Below are positions 1 to 7,874 of a stretch of 54,739 bases of DNA, one piece after another; the stretch's first letter is position 1, and each line of letters opens with the position of its first letter. Source of the DNA: JAJYVT01 sp035534455 (lineage in GTDB: Bacteria > Actinomycetota > Acidimicrobiia > Acidimicrobiales > RAAP-2). Under the pieces are notes generated by a model. That model did not search any database. It was not told the DNA's origin and saw only the letters and a program-made list of their open reading frames with translations. The stretch lies in assembly GCA_035534455.1 (NCBI GenBank), contig DATLRV010000044.1, positions 1-54,739 on the forward strand, read 5' to 3'. A program made the position numbers and the translations under genes.

Positions 1-51
1 CGCCCTTGTCGATCCACCTGCTTCTCCTCCGACGTCTCACCGGACCGAGTC

Positions 52-1650
52 ATGATCACCGCCACCTCCCTCGACCTCTCGATCGCCGGCCGGCCGCTGC
101 TGCACGACGCGTCGTTCGTCGTCGGCCCCGGCGGCAAGGCGGCGATCGTGGGCAGGAACGGCGTGGGGAAGTCCTCGCTCGTATCGGTGCTCGTCGGCGA
201 CCCTTCCCCACAGCTCTCGCACCGCGGTGACGTCCAGATCCTCGGCACGCTCGGCTACCTGCCCCAGGTACCGGTGCCCGGAGGTCTCGGCACCGACCCG
301 AGTGCGTTCTCCCACGTGCTCTCCTCTCGAGGGCTCGACGTGCTCGACGTGGAGCTGGCCGACGCGCGGCGTGCGATGGCGGAAGACCCCACCGCAGAGA
401 GGATCGTCCGGTTCTCCGACACCGAGGAGCGCTACCGCGCCCTCGGGGGGTACGAGGCGGAGTCCGTCCTCGCACGGATGGCCGAGGGGCTTGGCCTTCG
501 CCAGGAGCTCCTCTTCGCGGACGTCGACACGCTCTCGGGCGGCCAACGACGGCGCATCGACCTGATGCGGGTCCTCTTCGGGGAGCCGGACGTGCTGGTG
601 CTCGACGAGCCGACGAACCACCTCGACGTCCCGGCCAAGCGCTGGCTCATGGAGCAACTTGCGCAATTCAAGGGTGCGCTGCTTCTCGTGAGCCACGACC
701 TCACGCTCCTCGACCGCTCCATCACGAAGGTCCTGCACCTGCACGCGGGCGCACTCGACGAGTTCAGCGGCACGTACACGAGCTTCCGGTCGCAGCTCAC
801 CCAGCGGCTCGACCAGCAGCAGCGGGTAGCCAGCCGACAGGCCAAGGAGGTCGCGCGGCTGTCCTCGCTCGCGGACTCCATGCGTGCCAGCACCGCAAAG
901 CGTGCCCGTGTCGCAAAGACGCTCGACAAGCGGGTGGAGCGGCTCGAACGAACCCGGACCAAGGCCGTGAAGAAAGAGCGCACCTCGAGGTTCCGGTTGC
1001 CCGAGCCGCCACGCTCGGGCGAGACCCCCCTCGAGGTCGAGTCGCTCGCCGTCTCCTACGGCTCCTTGCGGGTGCTCCGCGATGTCTCGATGGCGCTCCA
1101 GCGCGGGGACCGCTCCGTGGTGGTCGGGCGCAACGGCGCGGGGAAGTCGAGTCTCCTTCGCTGCATCGCGGACGTCCAGGTGCCGACGCGCGGCACGGTC
1201 GCCTTCGGGCACAACGTGACGGTCGGCTACTTCGCGCAGGAGCACGAGCAGGTCGATCTGGAGCGCACGGCGCTCGAGAACATCGACGACACGGTGCTGG
1301 TCACCGACGTTGACCGGCGGTCGCTGCTGGGCTCCTTCGGCCTGTCCGGGGAGCTCGCGACCCGGCGCGCGGGAAGTCTCTCCGGCGGAGAGCGGGCGAA
1401 GCTCTCCCTCGCCATGCTGGCGGCGGGCAGGTCGAACCTCCTCGTCCTCGACGAGCCGACGAACAACCTCGACCCCACCTCGGTGACCGCCGTCGGCGAG
1501 ATGTTGAGCCGCTGGCCGGGGACGCTCGTCGTGGTGAGCCACGACCGGGCCTTCGTCGAGTCGCTGCAGCCGACCCATGCGCTCCTTCTGCCCGGGGAGC
1601 GCTTCGACTTCTGGCGCGAGGAGTACCTCGACCAGGTCGAGCTCCGCTGA
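52..1650 (+). CDS. ABC-F family ATP-binding protein
   Basis: A soluble ABC-F ATPase of 532 residues with two nucleotide-binding domains and no membrane segment. Proteins of this class act on the ribosome, as translation factors or as antibiotic-protection proteins. Domain 1 has Walker A GRNGVGKSS (about 34-42), signature LSGGQRRR (about 161) and Walker B LDEPTNHLD (about 185). A charged Arg/Lys/Gln-rich linker (about 235-325) joins it to domain 2, with Walker A GRNGAGKSS (about 359), signature LSGGERAK (about 443) and LDEPTNNLD. The linker and the EPTNNLD/EPTNHLD motifs are typical of ABC-F. The ATG at 52 lies just inside the window edge, so the upstream promoter is not visible. I cannot tell a housekeeping EttA-like factor from a resistance-type ABC-F without a tree. 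Confidence 0.93.
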   Translation: MITATSLDLSIAGRPLLHDASFVVGPGGKAAIVGRNGVGKSSLVSVLVGDPSPQLSHRGDVQILGTLGYLPQVPVPGGLGTDPSAFSHVLSSRGLDVLDVELADARRAMAEDPTAERIVRFSDTEERYRALGGYEAESVLARMAEGLGLRQELLFADVDTLSGGQRRRIDLMRVLFGEPDVLVLDEPTNHLDVPAKRWLMEQLAQFKGALLLVSHDLTLLDRSITKVLHLHAGALDEFSGTYTSFRSQLTQRLDQQQRVASRQAKEVARLSSLADSMRASTAKRARVAKTLDKRVERLERTRTKAVKKERTSRFRLPEPPRSGETPLEVESLAVSYGSLRVLRDVSMALQRGDRSVVVGRNGAGKSSLLRCIADVQVPTRGTVAFGHNVTVGYFAQEHEQVDLERTALENIDDTVLVTDVDRRSLLGSFGLSGELATRRAGSLSGGERAKLSLAMLAAGRSNLLVLDEPTNNLDPTSVTAVGEMLSRWPGTLVVVSHDRAFVESLQPTHALLLPGERFDFWREEYLDQVELR

Positions 1651-1702
1651 GCGGCAGGCCCCACGCACCACCCGAGCGCGCGCTTGTGGGAAGGTGAGCA
1701 CG

Positions 1703-2893
1703 ATGGACGCACACGTCCCTTCGAGAGGTCCGGGCGACGGGCCGCCAACGTCTGCCGGCGACGACGGCGACGGTGCCGGCGACGGCGGTGAACGCTGGCG
1801 TGCGGAGACCCGGGCCGTCGTCTCGGGGAGGGACCCGACCCCCGGCGCGCCGCTGAACGTCCCGCCCGTCCTGGCGTCGACCTTCCGTGACGGGGACGCG
1901 CCCTGGTACGGCCGGTGGGGCAACCCGACGTGGGAGGCGCTGGAGGCCGCACTCGGCGCCATGGAGGGCGGCACGGCCGTCACGTTCTCGAGCGGCCAGG
2001 CGGCCACCGCCGCCGTGCTCGACGGCCTCCCGACCGGCGCCGTCGTCGTCCACCCGACGGGCGCCTACGCGGGGACCCGTGAGCTCCTCGGGGTGCTCGC
2101 CGACGCGGGCCGGGTCCGCCTGCGACCGGTCGACGTCACCGACACCGGCGCCGTGCTCGACGCGCTCGAGGGTGCGGCGATGGTGTGGGTCGAATCGCCG
2201 ACCAATCCCCTCCTCGGGATCGCAGAGGTGCCGCGGATCGTCGACGCCGCGACCGCTCGGGGCGTCGTGAGCGTCGTCGACAACACGTTCGCCACGCCGA
2301 TCGCCCAGCAGCCGCTTGCATGGGGCGCGACGTTGGTGGTGCACTCCGCGACGAAGTACATCGGCGGCCATTCGGACCTCCTCCTCGGGGCCGTCGTCGC
2401 GCGCGACCGGGCACACCGCGACGTCCTCGTCCGCCACCGCACGCTCCACGGCAGCATCCCCGGGACCCTGGACGCGTTCTTGGCGTTGCGGGGGCTCCGG
2501 ACCCTTCCCGTTCGCCACGCACGCCAGCAGGAGACCGCGGGGGCCCTCGCGGAGCGGCTGGCACGCCACCGCGCGGTCACCGCCGTGCGGTACCCGGGCC
2601 TCGTGAGCGACCCCCATCACGCACGCGCTGCGGCCCAGATGTCCGGGTTCGGCGCGATGGTCTCCTTCGAGCTCCCCTCCGCGGCCGCAGCCGACGCCCT
2701 CGTCGGTGCGCTGGAGCTGGCCGTCCCGACGACGAGCCTCGGCGGGGTGGAGACGACCATCGAGCGGCGGAGCCGGTGGCCCGGCGAAGAGGGGGTGCCG
2801 CCCGGACTGCTGCGGCTCAGCGTCGGCCTCGAGCACCTCGAGGACCTGTGGGACGACCTGCGCCGGGGCTTGGAGGCTGCGGGGTCGGCGTGA
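1703..2893 (+). CDS. Cystathionine gamma-synthase/lyase-type PLP enzyme
   Basis: A PLP-dependent trans-sulfuration enzyme of the Cys/Met metabolism family, 396 residues, which would act on cystathionine or O-acyl-homoserine in methionine/cysteine exchange. The Schiff-base lysine sits in SATKYIGGHSD (Lys about 218), the family hallmark; the cofactor-binding SSGQAAT segment and the C-terminal TSLGGVET...RRSRWPGE part are also present. I chose ATG 1703 because GGAAGG precedes it by 8 bases; a GTG at 1694 in the same frame lies too close to that site. The reading frame is open further upstream, but that stretch overlaps the end of the ABC-F gene. Synthase and lyase cannot be separated by eye. Confidence 0.9.
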   Translation: MDAHVPSRGPGDGPPTSAGDDGDGAGDGGERWRAETRAVVSGRDPTPGAPLNVPPVLASTFRDGDAPWYGRWGNPTWEALEAALGAMEGGTAVTFSSGQAATAAVLDGLPTGAVVVHPTGAYAGTRELLGVLADAGRVRLRPVDVTDTGAVLDALEGAAMVWVESPTNPLLGIAEVPRIVDAATARGVVSVVDNTFATPIAQQPLAWGATLVVHSATKYIGGHSDLLLGAVVARDRAHRDVLVRHRTLHGSIPGTLDAFLALRGLRTLPVRHARQQETAGALAERLARHRAVTAVRYPGLVSDPHHARAAAQMSGFGAMVSFELPSAAAADALVGALELAVPTTSLGGVETTIERRSRWPGEEGVPPGLLRLSVGLEHLEDLWDDLRRGLEAAGSA

Positions 2894-2896
2894 CCC

Positions 2897-3161
2897 GTGC
2901 CCGGTGTCGAGTCCGGCCTCGAGCCGGTGCTCGTCGCGCGGATCGAGGAGGAGCGGGAGGCAGAGGAGCTCCCGGTCCACATGGAGCAGCTCGGGCCGGC
3001 CGGTGCGGCGTTCGCCACCGCGCTCGAGCGCCTCGCCGGGCCGCATCCGGGCGCGCCGCACCGCCCGCCCGGCAACCGCATCGCCACACCGCCCGCCCGG
3101 CAACCGCATCGCCGGCCCGTTCGTGTCGTTCATCGACCGGGTCCGCGACCATCTGGGCTGA
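2897..3161 (+). pseudogene. Small conserved-looking ORF broken by a 28-base tandem duplication
   Basis: A reading frame opens at GTG 2897, three bases after the preceding stop, and gives a protein-like Glu-rich helix (ARIEEEREAEELPVHMEQL). At 3059-3085 it runs into 27 bases repeated exactly at 3087-3113. The 28-base shift changes frame, and the original frame drifts into basic, unlikely sequence. Removing one 28-base copy restores a continuous ORF of 78 codons ending GPFVSFIDRVRDHLG at the TGA 3159-3161. So the gene reads as a recent frameshift by duplication, or an assembly/sequencing error. I do not recognise the family. It probably shared a transcript with the PLP enzyme before it. Confidence 0.5.
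3059..3114. repeat. 28-base tandem duplication
   Basis: 27 identical bases at 3059-3085 and 3087-3113, offset 28. The offset is not a multiple of three and disrupts the small gene described at 2897. Confidence 0.9.
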
Positions 3162-3191
3162 CGCGCGGCGCCCCGGCGCGCACCCCCTCGG

Positions 3192-3197
3192 TACCGT
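3192..3197 (+). promoter_or_regulatory. Probable -10 element of a leaderless transcript
   Basis: TACCGT ends 7 bases before the GTG start at 3205, and no Shine-Dalgarno sequence is present. The same spacing recurs at several genes in the window. Confidence 0.4.
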
Positions 3198-3204
3198 CGC
3201 CGGC

Positions 3205-4155
3205 GTGCGCGCGCTCCTGACGTCGACGCGTACCGGCCGGTGCCGGATCTGCGCAGCCGGGACGACGCGCGGCTACTCGATGTGCGCGTCGTGCCGCGAC
3301 GTCGCCGTATGCCTCGGTCGACCGCCGGTCGCCGTGACGCCCGCCGCGCTCGTGACCGCGGGATCCCCGCTCTACCGCGCCCTACGGCAGTACAAGTCGG
3401 GGGAGCCCGAGGTCGCCGCGCGGCAGCTCGCGCGGCTCACGGCGCTGCTCGACGGCTTCTTCGCCCGGCACGGCCGCTGCATCGCGCCCGGCGGCGTCGA
3501 CGTGGCCGTCGTGGTTCCGTCCGCGCGGGACGGACGCCCTCCGCCACACCCGCTCGCGCAGCTCGTCGGTGCCGCGGGCACGCTCCCGCCGCTCCTCGGC
3601 GCCCTCGCCGCAGGCGACGAGGTGGTCACGCACCGACAACCCTCGGCACACGCGTACCTCGTGTCCACCGACGTCGCCGAGCGGCGCGTGCTCCTCGTCG
3701 ACGACGTGTACACGAGCGGCGCGCATCTCCAATCGGCGGCTGCGGCGCTCGTCGACGCCGGCGCCCGCGCGGTCCACGCACTGGCGATCGGGAGGTACGT
3801 CCGGGACCGTGCTCCCCGTCTCGCGTGCGCGAGCCGCGGGAGCTCGCCGCGACGTGACTCAGCGAGGCATCGGGCCGACGCGTCGGCCGGAGCCCGGGAG
3901 AAGTCGGTGTCGGCCCCCCGGGGGATGGGGATGGGGAAGGGGGGCCGACACCTCACAGACCGTTACAGAAACCCCCGCCCATGGAGCACAGGGAACCACA
4001 CGGTCCGCGATTTCAGGGTCATCATTACCTCATCGTGGGCGTCGCACACATCCCGTCGCGCGAGACAGGCGTCATCCGGAGGCCGCAACGATGCCACGGC
4101 GGACCCATCGCCGCCAGCCACGCTCTCCATGCCACCTCCCCCTTTTCACCCGTGA
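3205..4155 (+). CDS. ComF-like phosphoribosyltransferase with N-terminal zinc knuckle
   Basis: The first 200 or so residues resemble the ComF/PRTase family: a four-cysteine knuckle (Cys13, 16, 27, 30) followed by a PRTase fold with the PRPP-binding loop RVLLVDDVYTSGA (about 160-173). Such proteins bind phosphoribosyl pyrophosphate; their substrates are mostly unknown. The GTG at 3205 directly precedes the knuckle. After about base 3830 the frame becomes basic and low-complexity and crosses a strong hairpin (3906-3952), so the last 110 residues are doubtful. Either the true gene ends earlier through a frameshift (another frame stops at 3857) or the tail is a non-conserved extension. The N-terminal call is firm, the end is not. 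Confidence 0.6.
   Translation: MRALLTSTRTGRCRICAAGTTRGYSMCASCRDVAVCLGRPPVAVTPAALVTAGSPLYRALRQYKSGEPEVAARQLARLTALLDGFFARHGRCIAPGGVDVAVVVPSARDGRPPPHPLAQLVGAAGTLPPLLGALAAGDEVVTHRQPSAHAYLVSTDVAERRVLLVDDVYTSGAHLQSAAAALVDAGARAVHALAIGRYVRDRAPRLACASRGSSPRRDSARHRADASAGAREKSVSAPRGMGMGKGGRHLTDRYRNPRPWSTGNHTVRDFRVIITSSWASHTSRRARQASSGGRNDATADPSPPATLSMPPPPFHP
3906..3952 (+). terminator. Perfect 14-bp hairpin with G-rich loop
   Basis: GGTGTCGGCCCCCC (3906-3919) is the exact reverse complement of 3939-3952. The 19-base loop consists of G-runs that, with the 3' arm, form four successive G-tracts. No U-run follows. A factor-assisted terminator is the simplest reading. It overlaps the doubtful tail of the ComF-like ORF, which argues that the real gene ends before it. 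Confidence 0.5.
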
Positions 4156-4178
4156 GGCACATTCACCCGTGAGGCACA
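4145..4178. repeat. Two perfect 17-base tandem copies
   Basis: TTCACCCGTGAGGCACA occurs twice head to tail (4145-4161, 4162-4178), in the spacer between the ComF-like gene and the convergent LOG-like gene. Function unknown. Confidence 0.8.
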
Positions 4179-4255
4179 CCCGAGATGCATCCAGCATAGC
4201 ACCCCGGGTGCGCGCCCGTGCCGGTGCCTCGCCGTCCTCGCAGGTCAGGCCGTCG

Positions 4256-4780
4256 TCACGCCGTCGCGTCCCCTTCGGCCACGCCGCGTGAGGCGAACGC
4301 CAACGCGGCCCGGACAGCCTCCTCGGGATCGCGGGCCACCCGGACGCCGGGATCGGGGCGCACGGCCCCGGGACGCCGCAGCTCCCAGGTGGCCAGGCCG
4401 ATGACCGGCCGGCCCAGCTTGAGCGCCAGGGCGATCTCCGAGAGGGTGCCGTATTCGCCGCCCACGGCGAGCAGGGCATCCGCGGCACGGACCACGAGGA
4501 CGTTGCGCCCCTCGCCGAGACCCGTGGGGACCGGGACGCTGACCCAGGGGTTGGCCCCGGCCCGGGTCTCGCCCGGCAGGAGGCCGAGCGTCACGCCGCC
4601 CGCGCTCCTCGCCCCCCGGCACGCCGCGGCCATCACCCCACCGAGCCCGCCGGTCACGACCGTCGCGCCCGCCTCGGCGAGACGGCGGCCCACCTCCGCG
4701 GCCAGACGGTCCTCCTCGGCCGAGCAGCTCCCCGGTCCGACGACGGCGACGGACACGGCGTTGGCCACCCCGGGCCTCAT
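4256..4780 (-). CDS. LOG-like (TIGR00725-type) Rossmann protein
   Basis: A 174-residue protein of the lysine-decarboxylase-like/LOG superfamily, related to cytokinin nucleoside 5'-monophosphate phosphoribohydrolases. Visible motifs: GPGSCS near the N-terminus, GGLGGVMAAACRGA in the middle, and VGGEYGTLSEIALAL, the TIGR00725 version of the PGGxGTxxE nucleotide-binding loop. The ATG at 4780 overlaps the stop of the upstream acyltransferase as ATGA (4777-4780), so the two are translationally coupled. The actual substrate of this subfamily is not established; a nucleotide-related role is inference. Confidence 0.8.
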   Translation of the reverse strand: MRPGVANAVSVAVVGPGSCSAEEDRLAAEVGRRLAEAGATVVTGGLGGVMAAACRGARSAGGVTLGLLPGETRAGANPWVSVPVPTGLGEGRNVLVVRAADALLAVGGEYGTLSEIALALKLGRPVIGLATWELRRPGAVRPDPGVRVARDPEEAVRAALAFASRGVAEGDATA

Positions 4781-5442
4781 CGCCACGCGCTGGTCTCGTC
4801 GACGTCCACCCAGCCGCGGTCCGGGAACCACCGGCGCACCACCCGCGCGGGCACCCCGGCGACGACGCAGTGGTCGGGGACCTTCCCCCGCACGACCGCG
4901 CCGGCCGCCACCACCACGTGACGGCCGACCTGCGCGCCGGGGAGCACGACGGCGTGGGCACCCAGCCAACTGCCCGCGCCGATCGACACGCCGGCCTCGA
5001 GCGGCCACTGCCTGCCGATCGGCTCGTCGGGGTCCTCGTAGGCGTGGTTCTGGTCCGTGATGTAGACGTACGGGCCCGTCTGCACGTCGTCGCCGATGTC
5101 GATCGACCAGTGGCCGACGATGTGGCTGCCGCGGCCGATCACGCAGCGGTCGCCGATGCGCACCACCGGCGTGGTGAGGAGCTCCTGGCCCGGCGCCATC
5201 CCCGCGGTGAGGCAGACGTAGGGGCCGATCATCGTCCCGGCGCCCACGTCCACGTGCCCCTCGTTGTAGAGGGTGCCGAGCGGGAAGCCGAGGAGGCTCC
5301 CCTCTCCGAACGCGTGGAACCGCCGGGCGCGCGGGGTGCCGGGTCCGACCGCTGCGGCGAAGGACGCCCACTCCCACGTTCGCCGGAGCCCTTCGGCCGC
5401 GGCGCGGCGCAGTACGGCGCGGACACCCGGTGACCAGGTCAT
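4777..5442 (-). CDS. Hexapeptide-repeat (left-handed beta-helix) acyltransferase
   Basis: A 221-residue protein with hexapeptide-repeat architecture in its second half (IGDRCVIGRGSHIVGHWSID, then IGAGSWLGAHAVVLPGAQVG and a VVAGVPARVVRR end), typical of LbH acyl- or acetyltransferases such as sugar O-acetyltransferases. The motif VYITDQNHAYEDPDEPI carries the conserved catalytic-type His. The ATG at 5442 has a TAGCGT -10-like hexamer 9 bases upstream and GGAG between them. It is the first gene of a two-gene unit with the LOG-like gene. The acceptor is unknown; cell-wall or exopolysaccharide modification would be usual for this family. Confidence 0.85.
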   Translation of the reverse strand: MTWSPGVRAVLRRAAAEGLRRTWEWASFAAAVGPGTPRARRFHAFGEGSLLGFPLGTLYNEGHVDVGAGTMIGPYVCLTAGMAPGQELLTTPVVRIGDRCVIGRGSHIVGHWSIDIGDDVQTGPYVYITDQNHAYEDPDEPIGRQWPLEAGVSIGAGSWLGAHAVVLPGAQVGRHVVVAAGAVVRGKVPDHCVVAGVPARVVRRWFPDRGWVDVDETSAWR

Positions 5443-5560
5443 CTTCTCCGGACGCTACACGCCTCTCGCACTATCCCCCCGTTCCGGCGCACGCGACCCC
5501 ACAATGGCCCTGATGCACCGCGCCCCGTTCCCCGACGCGTGCTGCAACAATGCCCGGCGC

Positions 5561-6700
5561 ATGGGCGGACGGGGACGACAATGGACGCGCGGCGCGCTCG
5601 CGACGCGCTCGGCGAGCGAGCGACGGGCCAGTCGGGGCCGGACCCCGCTGCTCCGGGGCGGGTTGGCCCTCGTGGCCGCGGGCTGCCTGCTCGCAGCGTG
5701 CGGATCGGGGACGCCGGACGCAGCGACGCACCCGAAGAGCTCCTCGGACCCGTCGACCGCGCCCGCGTCGAGCCACTCCGTCGCCGCGCCGAAAGGCCCC
5801 GACTGTCCGCTGACCGGCACGCCCGCTCCCGGCGGCGCGGTGCCCGGACGTTCGGCGCTCGCCGTGAAGGTCGACAACTACCCGACAGCCCGGCCGCAGA
5901 CCGGGCTCACAGCCGCAGACATCGTCTTCGAGGAGCCCGTCGAGGGGGGGATCACCCGCCTCGCGGCGGTCTTCCAGTGCCACGGCACCACGACGGTCGG
6001 CCCGGTCCGATCCGCGCGGAACATCGACATCGGCATCCTCGGGGAATTCGGGAACCCCCTGCTCGTGCACGTCGGCGGCATCCAGCCGGTCATCGACAAC
6101 GTCGTGTCGTCACCGATCAGCGACTTCGAGCTCGGCGACTACACGACATCCATCGTCCAGCACCCGCCTGGACGGGTGGCGCCGTACGACACGTACACCT
6201 CGACCACAACGGTGTGGCAGATGCGGTCGACAGCCACGCATCCCCCCCAGCCGGTCTTCAGGTTCTCGCCGGCCGTACCGACCGGGACCGCCGTCAAGTC
6301 CGTCTCCATCCCCTTCTCGATCTACTCGCCGGTCGTGTGGAAGTACGACGCCACGACGAAGAAGTTCCTCCGCTTCTACCGCACATCGGCCGACATGCTC
6401 GCCGACGGGGTGCAGAACAGCGCATCCAACGTCGTCGTGCAGTTCGTGAACGTCTTCTACGGCCCCTGGATCGAGAACTCGGAGGGCGGGCTCGAGGTCC
6501 AGGCGAACCTCGCCACAAACGCGAGCGGCAAGGCGATCGTCTTCCGCAACGGGGTGCGGATCACAGGACAGTGGTCACGCTCGTCGCTCGGCCAACCGAC
6601 GAGCTTCACCAACAGCGCCGGTCAACCGATCGCGATGAAGCCCGGCAATACGTGGGTCGAGCTGGTCCCGACAACGGTGAACGTCACCACGACGCCGTAG
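5561..6700 (+). CDS. DUF3048 (YerB-like) lipoprotein
   Basis: An exported lipoprotein of 379 residues. A basic N-terminus and a hydrophobic segment lead to the lipobox LLAAC. The mature part has the DUF3048 core (VKVDNYPTARPQTGLTAADI, FEEPVEGGITRLAAVFQC, GPVRSARNID), including a central FRFYRTS...MLADG region. The molecular function of DUF3048 is unknown; it is common in Gram-positive envelopes. ATG 5561 is preferred because the signal peptide starts there; an in-frame ATG at 5504 is possible. It converges on recA with no spacer at all: the stops are adjacent (6700/6701). Confidence 0.85.
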   Translation: MGGRGRQWTRGALATRSASERRASRGRTPLLRGGLALVAAGCLLAACGSGTPDAATHPKSSSDPSTAPASSHSVAAPKGPDCPLTGTPAPGGAVPGRSALAVKVDNYPTARPQTGLTAADIVFEEPVEGGITRLAAVFQCHGTTTVGPVRSARNIDIGILGEFGNPLLVHVGGIQPVIDNVVSSPISDFELGDYTTSIVQHPPGRVAPYDTYTSTTTVWQMRSTATHPPQPVFRFSPAVPTGTAVKSVSIPFSIYSPVVWKYDATTKKFLRFYRTSADMLADGVQNSASNVVVQFVNVFYGPWIENSEGGLEVQANLATNASGKAIVFRNGVRITGQWSRSSLGQPTSFTNSAGQPIAMKPGNTWVELVPTTVNVTTTP

Positions 6701-7744
6701 TCACTCGAGCGAGATCGGCAGGTCGTCGGGGTCGACCTCGGCCGTCTCCGTCTCCTTGGGCGCCAGCTGCTGGCGCACCCGGTCGTCGATCTCCGCCATC
6801 AGCTGCGGGTTCTCCCGGAGGAACACCTTGACGTTCTCGCGGCCCTGGCCCAGCTGCTCCCCTTCGTAGGTGAACCACGCGCCCGACTTCTTGACCAGGC
6901 CGAGATCGACCGAGACGTCGAGCAGCGACCCCTCCCGGCTGATGCCGGTGCCGAACATGATGTCGAACTCGGCCTGCCGGAACGGCGCGCTCACCTTGTT
7001 CTTCACGACCTTCACGCGCGTCCGGTTGCCGATCACGTCGGCGCCGTCCTTGATCGATTCGATCCGCCGGATGTCCAGGCGCACCGACGAGTAGAACTTG
7101 AGCGCCCGACCGCCGGGGGTGACCTCGGGCGAGCCGTAGATCACGCCGATCTTCTCGCGGAGCTGGTTGATGAAGACGGCGATCGTGTCGGACTTGTTCA
7201 ACGTCCCGGCCAGCTTGCGCAGCGCCTGGGACATCAGCCGCGCCTGGAGCCCGACGTGGCTGTCGCCCATCTCGCCCTCGATCTCCGCCCGCGGGGTGAG
7301 CGCGGCGACCGAGTCGATCACGATGACGTCGATCGCCCCCGAGCGGATGAGCATGTCGGCGATCTCGAGCGCCTGCTCCCCGGTGTCGGGCTGCGAGATG
7401 AGCAGGTCGTCGACGTTCACGCCGATCGCCCGTGCGTAGCTCGGGTCCATGGCGTGCTCGGCGTCGATGTACGCGCAGATCCCGCCGTTGCGCTGGGCCT
7501 CCGCAACGACATGCATGGCGAGGGTGCTCTTCCCGGACGACTCGGGGCCGAAGAGCTCCACGATCCTCCCGCGCGGGAGGCCGCCGATGCCGAGGGCGAG
7601 GTCCAGGGAGAGCGCCCCCGTGGGGATCGCCTCGATGCCCATGTCGACCTGCTCGCCCATGCGCATGACCGAGCCCTTCCCGAACTGCTTCTCGATCTGG
7701 CCGAGCGCCGTCGCCAGTGCCTTGTCGCGGTCCTCGAGTGCCAT
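6701..7744 (-). CDS. recA: Recombinase RecA
   Basis: RecA of normal length (347 residues), which forms filaments on single-stranded DNA, drives strand exchange and triggers LexA self-cleavage. Walker A GPESSGKST is at 66-74; the loops NQLREKIGVIYGSPEVTPGG and the acidic C-terminus (VDPDDLPISLE) are intact. The reading frame is open far upstream, but MALEDRDKAL at 7744 is the true start: AAGGAG lies 9 bases before it. A LexA box sits about 80 bases upstream. There is no recX downstream; the convergent DUF3048 gene follows directly. Confidence 0.98.
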   Translation of the reverse strand: MALEDRDKALATALGQIEKQFGKGSVMRMGEQVDMGIEAIPTGALSLDLALGIGGLPRGRIVELFGPESSGKSTLAMHVVAEAQRNGGICAYIDAEHAMDPSYARAIGVNVDDLLISQPDTGEQALEIADMLIRSGAIDVIVIDSVAALTPRAEIEGEMGDSHVGLQARLMSQALRKLAGTLNKSDTIAVFINQLREKIGVIYGSPEVTPGGRALKFYSSVRLDIRRIESIKDGADVIGNRTRVKVVKNKVSAPFRQAEFDIMFGTGISREGSLLDVSVDLGLVKKSGAWFTYEGEQLGQGRENVKVFLRENPQLMAEIDDRVRQQLAPKETETAEVDPDDLPISLE

Positions 7745-7822
7745 TGCGGTGTCGTCTCCTTGGTCGTGGCGTCCGGTCTGCAGTCGGCGACTGTACGGAG
7801 GGGGTGTCACAGACCTTAGTGG

Positions 7823-7836
7823 CGAACGCGTGTTCG
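7823..7836 (-). promoter_or_regulatory. LexA (SOS) box upstream of recA
   Basis: CGAACGCGTGTTCG is a perfect CGAAC-N4-GTTCG palindrome, the Gram-positive/actinobacterial SOS operator, 79 bases before the recA start. A TAAGGT -10-like hexamer on the minus strand follows 4 bases downstream (7818-7813), so bound LexA would occlude the promoter. Confidence 0.85.
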
Positions 7837-7874
7837 ATGTGGGATGGCCGGCACCCCGGGCGGAGCCGCGCCGG

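Noticed and set aside
37..2007. Very long minus-strand open frame (656 codons) opposite the ABC-F and PLP-enzyme genes
   Set aside because: High GC makes the antisense of real genes stop-free. The encoded sequence is Arg/Ala/Pro/Glu-rich without motifs, while the plus strand has complete domain motifs. The same applies to other long shadow frames, for example opposite lhr, the tricorn gene and cinA.
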